This document shows, one piece after another, positions 25,577 through 34,762 of a stretch of 64,000 bases of DNA. This stretch comes from Parvibaculaceae bacterium PLY_AMNH_Bact1 (lineage in GTDB: Bacteria > Pseudomonadota > Alphaproteobacteria > Parvibaculales > Parvibaculaceae): the NCBI GenBank assembly GCA_032881465.1, contig CP126168.1, forward strand, positions 3,039,501 through 3,103,500. The letters run 5' to 3'. Below the pieces are notes generated by a model, which saw only the letters and a program-made list of their open reading frames with translations, did not search any database and had not been told where the DNA came from. Position 1 is the stretch's first letter, and each line of letters begins with the position of its first letter. Made by a program: the position numbers and the translations under genes.

Positions 25577-28500
25577 GCCGCCACCCCGCGCCGCCGATTG
25601 TTGAGCCGGGTGTTGCGGTCGAGGTCGCGCGCCAACCGCTCGCTTACTTCTGTGCCTTCGCCCACCGCCAGAACAATGTCACCGCCTATGGCGGCCACTG
25701 CATGGGTGACGCTCGCCAGCTGACCTTCCAGTCGGCCAATCGCCCCAACAATGGCAGCGTCGTTCTTAGATGGATCAACGCCGGCGTTGAGAGAGTTGAA
25801 GAAGTCCACGCCGAAATGGTCAACAGCTGAAGCCTGGATCATGAATTCGTTGTCGCTTGCCATGATCGGAATGCTGTCTGACGTCTTTGTGCCAGGGCCC
25901 GTAATGTGACCACCGCTCGCGTATCCGGGGACACCCCATGCTCTAAACTGTCTAATCAGCGTGCTTCGAGCGCCAGCATCTGCCAGGGCAAGGACGCGCT
26001 CTGGATTAAGACGAGCCAGTTGCTGCAGGGCGTCGCTCACCCCTGCAAACTGGGCTTCCCTCGCTGTGATGCCGTCTGCAAAGTTCGCATAGTGTGAGCC
26101 GCCCTTCGTACCATGCGTGAACACACTGTAAAGCTGGTTGAGAAGAACATCTTCATAGGAATGTGTCGAATTGGCCTGAGAGTCCTTGGCTGCCTGTTCA
26201 GCTGCCGCCGCCCGCGCAAGAGCCGCATCAATCTGGCTTTGCGCTGCCGCCTTCGCATCTGCAATGGCCTTCTGCGTGGCGGTTTCAATGGCGGCAATGC
26301 GTTCGGCCGCCAGCGCCTCAGCTTCAGAGTTGATCTCTGCATTAAGGTCCGTTTCCGCCAAGGCCACCAACTGGCTGAGCAGATCCTCGGTGCGGGCTTG
26401 GCCGTCCAGGAAACCGTCAAACCCCTCGAACATCAAGGGTTCGTCGAGCTGCGTGTTGAGCGCGTTGAGTTCCGCCAACTGGCTTTGCAACAGAGCTGCA
26501 TCAGGCGACGGTGACGAGAGTGTGCCAAGGATCTCTTTTAGGAGATCTGCTTGCTCTGCCAGCAGATCCGCTTGTGTTTCGGCGATGTCAGCGCTGTCTG
26601 TTGCAATGAAGGCGGCTTCCTCAAGCAGGGCCTGCATCTCGGCAAAGTCCGCTTGATAAGCGGTATTGTCGGCGTTGAAGTTGGCGCTCGCATCAATGAA
26701 CCGTTTAACAGCAGCGGGCAGATCCGAGAGGGCCTCTTCATCGCCAGCAAGGGCTTTGCTCTTCAGCTCATCAACGATGGTCCGTGCCTCAGCCAATTGC
26801 TGGGCTGGCGTCAGGGTCGACTTGTCAGAGAAGCGAAGATCAATCCGTGTATCACCAAGGCTTTCAGCCGCGCGCCGTAGATTATTGGCCTGGGAGATAT
26901 AGGCGCGCGCCAGCTGATTGGAGGCGTTCAGCTGCTCCCCGATCGCGGAGGCGAGGTTTTGCTCAACCGCTGCGAGTGAGGCCCCAAAATCATCGGTGAG
27001 ATCGATAAGGTCCGAGATACCCTGCCGTTGTTCTTCGGTGAGCTGTCGCAGGAAGTCGCGGCGCTGCAACAGGTGCAGCTTTTCAACGGCGGCGAGATCC
27101 CCGCCGAGCGCAATCGTATCACGCACACGGACCTCTTGCTGCTCAATCATCGCAACCGCGGAGGCGCGAACCGGATCAAGCGCCTGGAGAAGAGCGTTGC
27201 TAATCCCATCATTAAAGTCTTCAGCCAGCCTTTCGCGGCTGATCGTTTCATAGGTGTCTATCTGCGCCACCGAAAAACCGAACTTGATCGCCTGTTGCCG
27301 CAGCCCATCAAGCTGATCTGTCAGGTTCTTAATGGCCTGTTCACCCGCCGTCAGATTGTCATTGGCACCAGTGAGACCGTTCAACGTCTGTTTGAATTGC
27401 TGTGCACTTTCGAGCAGGCTCACCAACTCTTCTACCGTCCCGGCATTCGAGTTTCGCAACAGGTTCGTGATGACAGGATCACCGCCTGCGAGGTTCGCAC
27501 CAATGCCGTGCTTCAAGGCCCCAACAATATCGTCGCCAAAGGTTGCGGTGCTGGCAGCACCGCCAGACACCATGAAGCCGTTGCGCTGGCTCTGCTCAAT
27601 GGCAAAGTTATGGGTCAGGTTAGCTTCCGTCGCGGTGAGGATGCGTTCAATAATGTTGCTGACTTGGCCGCCAAAGTCAGCGGCGGCGGAAGACGACCCT
27701 CCATTGTCGGTACCCGTGCCTATAACACTTCCGTCTGTCCCGAACGTCGCCGCAATCACCTCTCCCACGGAAGACTTTTTCTTAAACAGTGACCCGGCAG
27801 CAATTCCCACAAACGCGCCAATCGCAGCACCTATCGGCCCACCGAGAGAGCCAAACTGCGCACCTAAGGCCGCACCGCCCAGACCGCCTGCCGTTGAGAG
27901 ACCCGCGTCAATGAAACCGTTGCCAGACCCAAGGCCCAAAAGCTTTGCGCCCAGCGCCCCAATGGCCCCATAGGGTGAGTTCATGAATGCATTGCCAACG
28001 GCTGCCTGAGTGCCTGCACCTGCTCCAAAGAACTGAGCAATGTCCACGCCAATATTGCCGAGTGCTGGAGATTGAAGGCCACTGAAAATGTTGCCGATAC
28101 TTGAGAGATCGAACCCACCACCGCCACCGGTGTTGATCGGCCCACCAACACCATTGATGGGCCCGAGCCCCTGGTTGCCAAGCACATTGTTGACCTGCCC
28201 ACCCGAGAGACCAAAGAAACTGGTGCCGATTTGTTGAAGCACAGGCACAATGACGGGGCGAGCAAACGCCTGAAATGCCATCTCCGCCAGCATATCGAGG
28301 AAGCCTTGTTCAAACGCTTCCATCAACCGGTCAAAACCGCCACCGGTCTCTCTGAAGGCATCCTTGAAAGCCTCCTTAAAGCCGGTTTCAAAATTCGCCA
28401 CCACGGCTTCGAACTGACTTTGCCATCGGCCGAAGTGGCGCTGTTGATCTTCCGCAGCCTTCAGCGCTGCGACACCGGCTTCCGCCGCCGCGCGCGCTTC

Positions 28501-30810
28501 GGCTTCAGAAATCGAGACGCCTTCCTGCTTCGCGCGATTGAGGATCTCCCGCGTCTTAATCTCCACCTGGCGCTGTTCTTCCGAGAGGCGCGCCAGACGC
28601 GCCTCTTCAGCCATCGCCGCGATTTCGGCATCCAGAAGTTTAGAGCCTTCTTCGCGCGCCTTCTGTCGCTGTTGTTCAACAACCTTCAGCGCCAGTGTCT
28701 TGGCAGCAAGGTTCGTCTGCGCCCGCGCCCATTCCTCAATTTTTGCTGCTGGCGTCTTGGCCAGTGTTTTAGCGAGCGCCGCATCAAGACCTTCTTGCAG
28801 ACGGGCATGCTCAGCTGTTGAAGGGATAAGACCAGACTTAAGCCCCTGATCCAGCAACGCAGCAGCGGTCGCATAATCATTGAGCGCCGCGCCAATCGGA
28901 TCAGCAGCCCTCAGAACGGCTTCCAGCTCTGCAGCCAGATCACCCGTTACACCACCACCAGTGCCGCCAGCCCCACCCGATGAGCCATTATCATTAGCAG
29001 CCGCCTGAGCAGCCGCCAGGTCTTTCAGGCGGGCTTCCAGCGCCGATATATTCGCCGCTGTATTGTCCATATCAAGCAGCAGCGTGTCCCGCTGTGCCTT
29101 CAATCTTGAAATCTGAGCGTCAAGTGCGTCGGAGAGCTGACCGCCCAATGCGCCGGTCTGCTGTGCTTCTTTAAGCGCAATCTCCGTATCCAGCAGGTCC
29201 AGGTTCGATTTCGCTAGTGCCTGGTTCGCTTGGGCCACCCGCAACTTTTCAGCCGCCGCATTTCGAGTGACGATCATGCCGTCTGCGATTTCGCGCGTCA
29301 GCTTTTCCGTTGATGTTCGCATTCTGTCAGTGGCTGCCTGAGCAGCACTGACGGCATCACCGAAGATCACATAGGCACTGCCCGCTGCGATGATAGCCAC
29401 GCCGAGAGGCCCACCACTGAGGAGTAAAGCCCGTTGTGCAACAGCCAGAGCACCTGTTGCAGCTGATTGGGCCAGCAACTGAGTGGTCGCCACGGCACTA
29501 ACACTCGACATCATACGCAGACCGATGATCGCGGGTGAGATTGTTGAGGCCAGAAGCTGGAACCCAGCCGCTGCGCCCGCCGTGGTTGCCATGATGCCCA
29601 TGATCTGAATGACATCGAGACCGATCTCTTTGATGTCATCGAAATTCTCAAAGACAGTTTCTGCAGCCGGTGCCAGGCCTTGATTTATCGCCTCACCAGC
29701 GCCCAGCGCTTCATCCGCCAAGCGTCGGAAAAGCTGTTCAATTTTGAACCCGTCTTCACCCGCGATACGGTCAAAGGCTTCCTGCGTCGCCCCCGCTTTC
29801 GACCCCATATTCTCAAGTGTTTGCGCGAAGTCACCTGCAGCATTGCCCGCCAGTCCAAGGATCGGGATGAGGCTTTCAACACCACCAAATAGGACATTCA
29901 GATGAGTATCGGCTCCTTCAGTCTTCTCGACCACGTCAGCGAGGAAGCCCGCAAATCCCTTCGCACGGAGCGCAGCGCTCGAAAACTCAAGGCCCAATTC
30001 TTCGGCACGTTCTGCTGCTTCGACTGTTGGCTTAATGACGGCTGCCAACACAGCTTTCAGACCTGTTATGACTTTGTTGGTATCAATCCCGCCTTTGGTG
30101 AGCGCGGCAACAGCTGACAGCAATGCCTCCAAAGAGGTCCCGGTCTGTGCAGCAAGAGGAGCAACCTCTCCGATCTCTTTCGACAGTTCGACGATCCGCG
30201 TCTTGCCATCCTGCATGGTGACAATCAGCGCGTCAGTGACATTTTCAGCTCCGCCCGCCGCGTCACCATAAGCATTAAGGATCGAAGTCAGACCATCTGC
30301 CGCAACCGCAACCGACGTAACGCCACCAACCGCCAACTTGTTGGCCTGGGTAAGAAGCGTGATGGCTTCTTCTGATGTCTTGGCCCCAGCAGAGATGATA
30401 TCATAAAGCGCTTTGGCTTCCGCTTCTGGTGCCTGGTTGAACTGAATGGCCAGCTCGCGCACCTTGGCACCTAACAAACCAACATCCCGCTGTGCGAAGT
30501 CGGCAAGCGTCGTGACCTCGGCCATAGCCATAGAGAATGCCATCGCGTCAGCCGCGGCCTTTTTCAGACCCATCGCTAGAACCGCTGGGCCGACAAGACG
30601 CAAAGCCCCCCGCAAAGCTGTGGCTTCAAGCGAGGCCGACCCCATGCCACGGCCAAAGTCACGGGCATCTCCAGCCCCTGACTTCAGACCTTTACCTGCG
30701 TTGTAAGCCTCTCCGCCCAACCCTTTGAGTTTGCGCGTGCTCTTGTCAACGACGGCTTCGAGTCCCCGGCCATCAGCGGTCAGGCGAACACTGACAATTT
30801 TCTCTGTCAT
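25573..30810 (-). CDS. Tail tape measure protein
   Basis: At 1745 aa this is the largest gene of the element. The N terminus (VSVRLTADGRGLEAVVDKST) and the region with KVRELAIQFNQAPEAEAKAL and SVAVAADGLTSILNAYGDAA match TP901-type tape measure proteins. Long Ala/Glu/Gln-rich helices, several hydrophobic stretches (about 395-500 and 950-1060) and Gly-rich linkers follow. The ruler relation predicts a long tail, so the virion should be a siphovirus rather than a contractile Mu-type particle. The start lies 3 bp after the stop of the frameshifted chaperone frame. Confidence 0.9.
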   Translation of the reverse strand: MTEKIVSVRLTADGRGLEAVVDKSTRKLKGLGGEAYNAGKGLKSGAGDARDFGRGMGSASLEATALRGALRLVGPAVLAMGLKKAAADAMAFSMAMAEVTTLADFAQRDVGLLGAKVRELAIQFNQAPEAEAKALYDIISAGAKTSEEAITLLTQANKLAVGGVTSVAVAADGLTSILNAYGDAAGGAENVTDALIVTMQDGKTRIVELSKEIGEVAPLAAQTGTSLEALLSAVAALTKGGIDTNKVITGLKAVLAAVIKPTVEAAERAEELGLEFSSAALRAKGFAGFLADVVEKTEGADTHLNVLFGGVESLIPILGLAGNAAGDFAQTLENMGSKAGATQEAFDRIAGEDGFKIEQLFRRLADEALGAGEAINQGLAPAAETVFENFDDIKEIGLDVIQIMGIMATTAGAAAGFQLLASTISPAIIGLRMMSSVSAVATTQLLAQSAATGALAVAQRALLLSGGPLGVAIIAAGSAYVIFGDAVSAAQAATDRMRTSTEKLTREIADGMIVTRNAAAEKLRVAQANQALAKSNLDLLDTEIALKEAQQTGALGGQLSDALDAQISRLKAQRDTLLLDMDNTAANISALEARLKDLAAAQAAANDNGSSGGAGGTGGGVTGDLAAELEAVLRAADPIGAALNDYATAAALLDQGLKSGLIPSTAEHARLQEGLDAALAKTLAKTPAAKIEEWARAQTNLAAKTLALKVVEQQRQKAREEGSKLLDAEIAAMAEEARLARLSEEQRQVEIKTREILNRAKQEGVSISEAEARAAAEAGVAALKAAEDQQRHFGRWQSQFEAVVANFETGFKEAFKDAFRETGGGFDRLMEAFEQGFLDMLAEMAFQAFARPVIVPVLQQIGTSFFGLSGGQVNNVLGNQGLGPINGVGGPINTGGGGGFDLSSIGNIFSGLQSPALGNIGVDIAQFFGAGAGTQAAVGNAFMNSPYGAIGALGAKLLGLGSGNGFIDAGLSTAGGLGGAALGAQFGSLGGPIGAAIGAFVGIAAGSLFKKKSSVGEVIAATFGTDGSVIGTGTDNGGSSSAAADFGGQVSNIIERILTATEANLTHNFAIEQSQRNGFMVSGGAASTATFGDDIVGALKHGIGANLAGGDPVITNLLRNSNAGTVEELVSLLESAQQFKQTLNGLTGANDNLTAGEQAIKNLTDQLDGLRQQAIKFGFSVAQIDTYETISRERLAEDFNDGISNALLQALDPVRASAVAMIEQQEVRVRDTIALGGDLAAVEKLHLLQRRDFLRQLTEEQRQGISDLIDLTDDFGASLAAVEQNLASAIGEQLNASNQLARAYISQANNLRRAAESLGDTRIDLRFSDKSTLTPAQQLAEARTIVDELKSKALAGDEEALSDLPAAVKRFIDASANFNADNTAYQADFAEMQALLEEAAFIATDSADIAETQADLLAEQADLLKEILGTLSSPSPDAALLQSQLAELNALNTQLDEPLMFEGFDGFLDGQARTEDLLSQLVALAETDLNAEINSEAEALAAERIAAIETATQKAIADAKAAAQSQIDAALARAAAAEQAAKDSQANSTHSYEDVLLNQLYSVFTHGTKGGSHYANFADGITAREAQFAGVSDALQQLARLNPERVLALADAGARSTLIRQFRAWGVPGYASGGHITGPGTKTSDSIPIMASDNEFMIQASAVDHFGVDFFNSLNAGVDPSKNDAAIVGAIGRLEGQLASVTHAVAAIGGDIVLAVGEGTEVSERLARDLDRNTRLNNRRRGVAA

Positions 30811-30813
30811 GCT

Positions 30814-31311
30814 TCACCCACCCCGCTTCCGGCGTTGCTCAGCTTCGACGGCAAGTGTTTCGCGCTCCATTGTGTGGATGCCGCTGACGAGCCCATCTGA
30901 CCATTCGAGCCCCAGCCCATGCGCTGCCGCCTCAAGGGCTGCATAATCCAGCCCTGTGCGGATAAGCTCGGCGCGTGCAAGCGTGGTGAGCGAGACATAA
31001 CGCCATTGAGTTTCTGAGTGGATGAAGAGGGAGAGTGCCTCCTGGTTCGCGGCCTCCACGACGAAGACGTTCTCTCCCCCTTCGCCCGTCCCGTCATCCT
31101 CCCCCGAAAATGACGCGGCGGGTTTCTCTGAGGCCAAGGCAACAATATGAGCTGGTGCGCCAAACGCGACCAACTGCTCAGCCACATCAGCACCAAAGCG
31201 GCCCCGCGTATCGCCTTCTCTCCCTGACTTGCCGAGAGCAATCGCACGCGCGGCCTCCTTCAGTTTTTTTCGTGGTGCCCCTGAAGGCAGTGTGCATATG
31301 CGTTGACGCAT
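30814..31311 (-). CDS. Tail assembly chaperone, frameshift extension (T frame)
   Basis: This open frame lies -1 relative to the chaperone gene at 31260 and continues from it through the slippery run at 31263-31270. Its own start (31311) lies inside the upstream gene and has no good ribosome-binding site. The likely product is therefore a fusion of about 275 aa made by -1 frameshifting, as in lambda G-GT. The T part begins KLKEAARAIALGKSGREG and ends WSDGLVSGIHTMERETLAVE. Such fusions coat and recruit the tape measure, whose gene starts 3 bp downstream. Confidence 0.72.
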   Translation of the reverse strand: MRQRICTLPSGAPRKKLKEAARAIALGKSGREGDTRGRFGADVAEQLVAFGAPAHIVALASEKPAASFSGEDDGTGEGGENVFVVEAANQEALSLFIHSETQWRYVSLTTLARAELIRTGLDYAALEAAAHGLGLEWSDGLVSGIHTMERETLAVEAEQRRKRGG

Positions 31312-31640
31312 GCATTCAGGGTGTCTTCAAAACTAAGAATGGAGGCGAGACGTTCCTCGCTAAACGGCGTTTCCGCCTTCTGGTCATGGTCCAACACCCC
31401 TGACCAATTGAGCAGAACTTTTGCCATTCCCTCTCGATTTTTGGCGTTGTTGGTGAAACGGCCAAACATGCCGCCGCCAAAGATCTCTTCCACCTCGACA
31501 GAGGGGAGCACTTTGAAGTGTGCAGTAAAACCAACCTCTTCCATATCGCCGTCTGCGTTGGGCATCTTCCACTGCACCGGCCATTGAACAATGTGATCCT
31601 TCTTAGGATCGCGCATCACAAACTTGAGGCCTTTCGACAT
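31260..31640 (-). CDS. Tail assembly chaperone (G-type)
   Basis: A 126-aa protein (FVMRDPKKDHIVQWPVQWKM, FTAHFKVLPSVEVEEIFGGG, LNACVNAYAHCLQGHHEKN). Its place between tail tube and tape measure, its size and the overlapping -1 frame identify it as the short product of a tail-chaperone pair. The last codons GAA AAA AAC TGA include the slippery site. GGAGAGA precedes the ATG. Confidence 0.75.
   Translation of the reverse strand: MSKGLKFVMRDPKKDHIVQWPVQWKMPNADGDMEEVGFTAHFKVLPSVEVEEIFGGGMFGRFTNNAKNREGMAKVLLNWSGVLDHDQKAETPFSEERLASILSFEDTLNACVNAYAHCLQGHHEKN
31263..31269 (-). promoter_or_regulatory. -1 programmed frameshift site (A AAA AAC)
   Basis: On the minus strand the chaperone frame ends G-AA AAA AAC TGA. 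A AAA AAC is a canonical X XXY YYZ heptamer, and slipping back one base yields CGA AAA AAA CTG and enters the open T frame. The stop codon directly after the heptamer is a common arrangement. Confidence 0.75.
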
Positions 31641-31696
31641 GTCTCTCTCCTTAACTACTCACGCACTTGGTGAGGGGGGAACTTTTGGGTTTGGCG

Positions 31697-32635
31697 TTAC
31701 AAGAATTTCAGCAGCATCTCGTCATCACCGGCCGCACTTTCGGTGTGCAACAGATCAAGTTGCCAGGTCCGTTCGCCTTGATGCTCCCCTTGGGTGACGC
31801 CGACCACCTGTACAGTGGGCGATGTCAAATGCCATTGCGACCCGGCACCTGTGCCATGGAGCAAAGAGAAGGGCACGAGTGTCCGCGCAGCCTTTAGGGC
31901 TACAGGATCAAACGTCGCCAGGGTCGGCATCATCACTTCCAGGCGCGAGCGGAAATTGCGATCACCCGCCACCACAACTTCCTTCTGCCCTGGCAGGTCC
32001 CGGAAATTGACATTGCCAGGCGCGTTCGCGCTGAAACTACGCAACACCAGATCCGTGCTGTTGAGCTGGATTTCCTGCGTGCTGTCGTCTTCTGCCAACT
32101 CGGGCAATTCAAATGCGGAATAGTCCACACCGGCAGGCGCGGGCGTATCACTCGGCAAGGTCAGCAGAGCCATCCCATTGAAGGTAAAATAGGGAATGCC
32201 GCCACCTTCAAACTCAATACCCACCGCACCGCGAAGACCAAGGAACCGATAGAGAATGCCATCCAGATTTGCGTAAAGCGTAGCGCTATCAAAGGCAGAG
32301 GACACAAAGGCATAATCAACATCCGTTGTTGGCGTGACAGTTTCGTTCATCTGTCCAGCCAACAGCACAGACGAGAAGGCGGGGGGTGTTCCCGCTGCAC
32401 CTGACGGCGCAGCCTCAACCTTGAAGGAACAGGTCATATGCTCACCGGCAAAGAGCGATGGGCTCGCGCCCATGCCTTGGCGATCCAGCTGCCGTTGGAC
32501 CTCACTCCCCTCAATAGGGTTGAGCGTGAAGTCGCGGGTTAGGAGCGCATTGGCCCCAACCGGCACTGTGTCTGTGCCATATGTGACCTCTGTATCAATC
32601 AGGATCACGACCTTGTCTTTTTTGATGAAGTCCAT
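31697..32635 (-). CDS. Phage tail tube (major tail) protein
   Basis: A 312-aa protein (VVILIDTEVTYGTDTVPVGA, NALLTRDFTLNPIEGSEVQR, TPPAFSSVLLAGQMNETVTP) resembling the tail tube-like proteins of transposable siphoviruses. No sheath gene lies next to it, and the two chaperones and the tape measure follow directly, so the tail is non-contractile. The N-terminal Gly/Thr pattern and beta-rich content fit tube-forming folds. It is expected to be among the most abundant virion proteins. Confidence 0.72.
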   Translation of the reverse strand: MDFIKKDKVVILIDTEVTYGTDTVPVGANALLTRDFTLNPIEGSEVQRQLDRQGMGASPSLFAGEHMTCSFKVEAAPSGAAGTPPAFSSVLLAGQMNETVTPTTDVDYAFVSSAFDSATLYANLDGILYRFLGLRGAVGIEFEGGGIPYFTFNGMALLTLPSDTPAPAGVDYSAFELPELAEDDSTQEIQLNSTDLVLRSFSANAPGNVNFRDLPGQKEVVVAGDRNFRSRLEVMMPTLATFDPVALKAARTLVPFSLLHGTGAGSQWHLTSPTVQVVGVTQGEHQGERTWQLDLLHTESAAGDDEMLLKFL

Positions 32636-32668
32636 GGGACTTAGCTCCTGTTCTTGGCCTGACCAGCG

Positions 32669-32875
32669 TCAGTCTTGTGACTTGCCGGATGGCTTGCTGG
32701 ATTTTGGCTTAGGGGTTTCCTCGGCCCCACCTGTCTTAGATGGGCCTGGTTTGGGCGTGGACGGTTCCGTTTCAGCCTTCTTGCCTGACCGGCGCACCTG
32801 TGTGGCCGTTGGCGGACGGACGCGGCTGCGCTTGCCGTCACTGTCTTTCTGATAGCTGCCTCCAACATTGGGCAT
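32669..32875 (-). CDS. Small basic Pro/Lys-rich phage protein
   Basis: A 68-aa protein starting MPNVGGSYQKDSDGKRSRVR, with GAGGAGAG before the ATG. The second half is Pro/Lys/Ser-rich and probably disordered. It lies between the gp37-like and tail tube genes, where Mu-like phages often have a short gene (Mu gp38 position). No domain is recognised. An alternative frame at 32641-32868 is less convincing. Confidence 0.5.
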   Translation of the reverse strand: MPNVGGSYQKDSDGKRSRVRPPTATQVRRSGKKAETEPSTPKPGPSKTGGAEETPKPKSSKPSGKSQD

Positions 32876-32892
32876 GGCTCTCTCCTCTTTGG

Positions 32893-33342
32893 TCAGCTCG
32901 CGGTGAGCTTTTGAACGTGGCTTCTGTGGCTAAAACGCATTTCGTAAATGGCGAGCTGCCGCTTGGCGTCGAACTTGAGCAAACGCTCTGCAACAGCCAT
33001 GACACGGGAATGAGCTTGCGGGTGCCGCCATCCGATCAGTGCGTCCAGGACATCGTTCTTGACGGCCTCAAAATCCAGCAGCGCTGCCTTGCCATTCGCA
33101 CCCGTACCCGTAAAGAACAGCACCACAGAGAAAACATGGGTGCGTTCCTGACGCACAGCCCCATCAAGTTTGTTTGCGCCATAGCCAGCACTTGACGGCA
33201 AGACCAATGCAGCAGGTGACGTGCGCGTGCGGTCAGCACCAGCCGCCGCCTCAAATCCAGCATCTACAGCACGAAGCGTCGACACGTTGGCACCCAGGTA
33301 TTCAGCGATGGTGACCAAATCGGGCGTGACATTTTCGGTCAT
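32893..33342 (-). CDS. Mu gp37-like tail terminator protein
   Basis: A 149-aa protein (VTPDLVTIAEYLGANVSTLR, VVLFFTGTGANGKAALLDFE, VLDALIGWRHPQAHSRVMAV). Size, position after gpG and the helix-strand pattern match the gp37 family of Mu-like phages, which probably acts at the head-proximal tail end. It overlaps the gpG gene by 4 bp. Confidence 0.65.
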   Translation of the reverse strand: MTENVTPDLVTIAEYLGANVSTLRAVDAGFEAAAGADRTRTSPAALVLPSSAGYGANKLDGAVRQERTHVFSVVLFFTGTGANGKAALLDFEAVKNDVLDALIGWRHPQAHSRVMAVAERLLKFDAKRQLAIYEMRFSHRSHVQKLTAS

Positions 33343-33866
33343 GGCCGCGCACCTCCGGCTCCGCCAGGCGCGCCGTTATACCTGTCGAGAATGGCCTCAA
33401 TGAACATCTCGCTGATGAGCGCATCATCTTCACCGTTCACGCCAAGAAAGGGCCGCGCGGGAAGATCAACAGATGAGACATTGGCAAATCCGCCACCAGG
33501 CAAACGGAACCGAAGAGATCCACCCCCCTTGGCGTGAATGGTCATGCCTTCCTGGTGAGGCAGCGCATAGATGACGTCCGTGCCCCAGACAACATCTGAA
33601 GGCCCTGGCTCATGGGTGATGCTTTGGACCAGGCGAGCCGTGTCAATGAGTGTCTGACCGCTCACTTCCTCCGCTCGCTCTGAAGGTTGCCAGGGCGTGC
33701 CGTCAGGGCCAACACCCAGTTCAAAGCGTTGCTGCGTTGAAATCACCATGGACGCACCGATATCGTCCATCACCTCAGACTGGTCGCGACTGAAATCTGT
33801 CAACGCATCGAGCCCAGCCAACACGCTCGCATCATCAATGGATAGCTCCATCGACACACCGGTCAT
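33339..33866 (-). CDS. Phage virion morphogenesis protein (Mu gpG-like)
   Basis: About 175 aa from the ATG at 33866, one base after the gp36 stop; the frame extends further upstream but overlaps gp36. Sequence marks are IGASMVISTQQRFELGVGPD and GTPWQPSERAEEVSGQTLID, then PARPFLGVNGEDDALISEMF, typical of the gpG/tail-completion family. Mu gpG has a role in virion completion and its exact function here is inferred. Confidence 0.8.
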   Translation of the reverse strand: MTGVSMELSIDDASVLAGLDALTDFSRDQSEVMDDIGASMVISTQQRFELGVGPDGTPWQPSERAEEVSGQTLIDTARLVQSITHEPGPSDVVWGTDVIYALPHQEGMTIHAKGGGSLRFRLPGGGFANVSSVDLPARPFLGVNGEDDALISEMFIEAILDRYNGAPGGAGGARP

Positions 33867-33867
33867 G

Positions 33868-34296
33868 TCAGTAGCCCTCCAATGTGTCGCGGGAGAACGT
33901 GCGTTCCGGCGCGTTGACCTGCGGGCCACTGCTTTCAGCCGGAAGCACTGCGCTCGGATCATCATCCCCCAATGAGGCTTTGCCGGTCGCCAGGTCGCCA
34001 AGCATTTTGATCGCCGCTTTGTAGCGTTCTTCCACCTGTTCGGGCGCATGTTCGGGGTGCAGCTTGTAGCGCGCCACGTCGCAGGCGAGGTTCAAGACCA
34101 GCCGGGGAACCGGGCTAAGGGGCAGCGAGTGTTGGCGGACCAGGTAGGCGTTAATGTCCGCGTCCGCATCTTCCAGCGCACGCGTCACAATGTCAGCGTC
34201 TATCGCGTCTGAGGGAGGATCTGCACGATCAGTCAGGCGGATAAGCTCTTGCCCTCCGAACCGATCAATCAAATCCTGTTGTGACGCATAGGTCAT
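33868..34296 (-). CDS. Mu gp36-like protein (DUF1320)
   Basis: A 142-aa protein opening MTYASQQDLIDRFGGQELIR, LTDRADPPSDAIDADIVTRA and continuing LEDADADINAYLVRQHSLPL, a close fit to the DUF1320 family of Mu-like phages (head-tail connector region). It is the first gene after the hairpin-containing gap 34297-34565 in the transcription direction. Confidence 0.87.
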   Translation of the reverse strand: MTYASQQDLIDRFGGQELIRLTDRADPPSDAIDADIVTRALEDADADINAYLVRQHSLPLSPVPRLVLNLACDVARYKLHPEHAPEQVEERYKAAIKMLGDLATGKASLGDDDPSAVLPAESSGPQVNAPERTFSRDTLEGY

Positions 34297-34565
34297 AGCC
34301 GCGTGTGGGGTCCCTTAGTGTTCGGCGGTGGGGGAGACAGGTTCTGCTTTCTGCCTCCCCCGTTTCGGCTTCATCGGTCGGCGGGTCATCTCTGGGTGGG
34401 AGAGGCCCCGATGGGTGACACCTCTCCCTTTTGTCAGCGGAGCAGCGCTGGCAAAAGCGCCCCATCGCTCCTCAGTATTCTGGTTGGGAGGGGCAATTGC
34501 CTCGCCCCTCCCTTTCTTGTGCAGTCGGGCTCACGCCAGCCGGACCGCTGCAAAATCTTCTCGCG
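34297..34565 (-). other. Non-coding gap with three strong inverted repeats
   Basis: Three hairpins lie in a row: GGGGGAG-type arms at about 34330-34356, GGGAGAGG/CCTCTCCC at about 34401-34431, and GGGAGGGGC/GCCCCTCCC at about 34489-34515. In the first, the plus-strand A-C mismatch becomes a G-U pair in the minus-strand transcript. The other two have short T runs on the plus side. I see no credible gene here. Possible roles are attenuating late transcription or protecting the capsid-side mRNA. Confidence 0.6.
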
Positions 34566-34724
34566 CTACTTCGCCGCAGCCTTGGGTTCTGGCTTGCTGA
34601 CAGGCTCTATCGCCTTGACCGCAAGCAATGGCTCAGCAATCTCTTCGGTCAGATTGACTTCTTCATCGACTGCATAGTCTTTGTCGTCGTGTCTAACGGC
34701 GGTCTTGACTGTGAATTTCGGCAT
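34566..34724 (-). CDS. Small acidic phage protein downstream of the capsid gene
   Basis: A 52-aa protein beginning MPKFTVKTAVRHDDKDYAVD and ending KPEPKAAAK, with AGGAGAAG before the ATG. Small proteins of this type, with a conserved start and a charged tail, commonly follow the capsid gene in Mu-like and other tailed phages. Function is unknown. It lies 38 bp after the capsid stop. Confidence 0.7.
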   Translation of the reverse strand: MPKFTVKTAVRHDDKDYAVDEEVNLTEEIAEPLLAVKAIEPVSKPEPKAAAK

Positions 34725-34762
34725 GTCTTCTCCTTTTGCCCTCAAGCAATGAGGGTTATGTC

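Noticed and set aside
34265-34465. 66-aa minus-strand frame over the hairpin gap
   Set aside because: It overlaps the gp36 start, has no ribosome-binding site and covers hairpin sequence.
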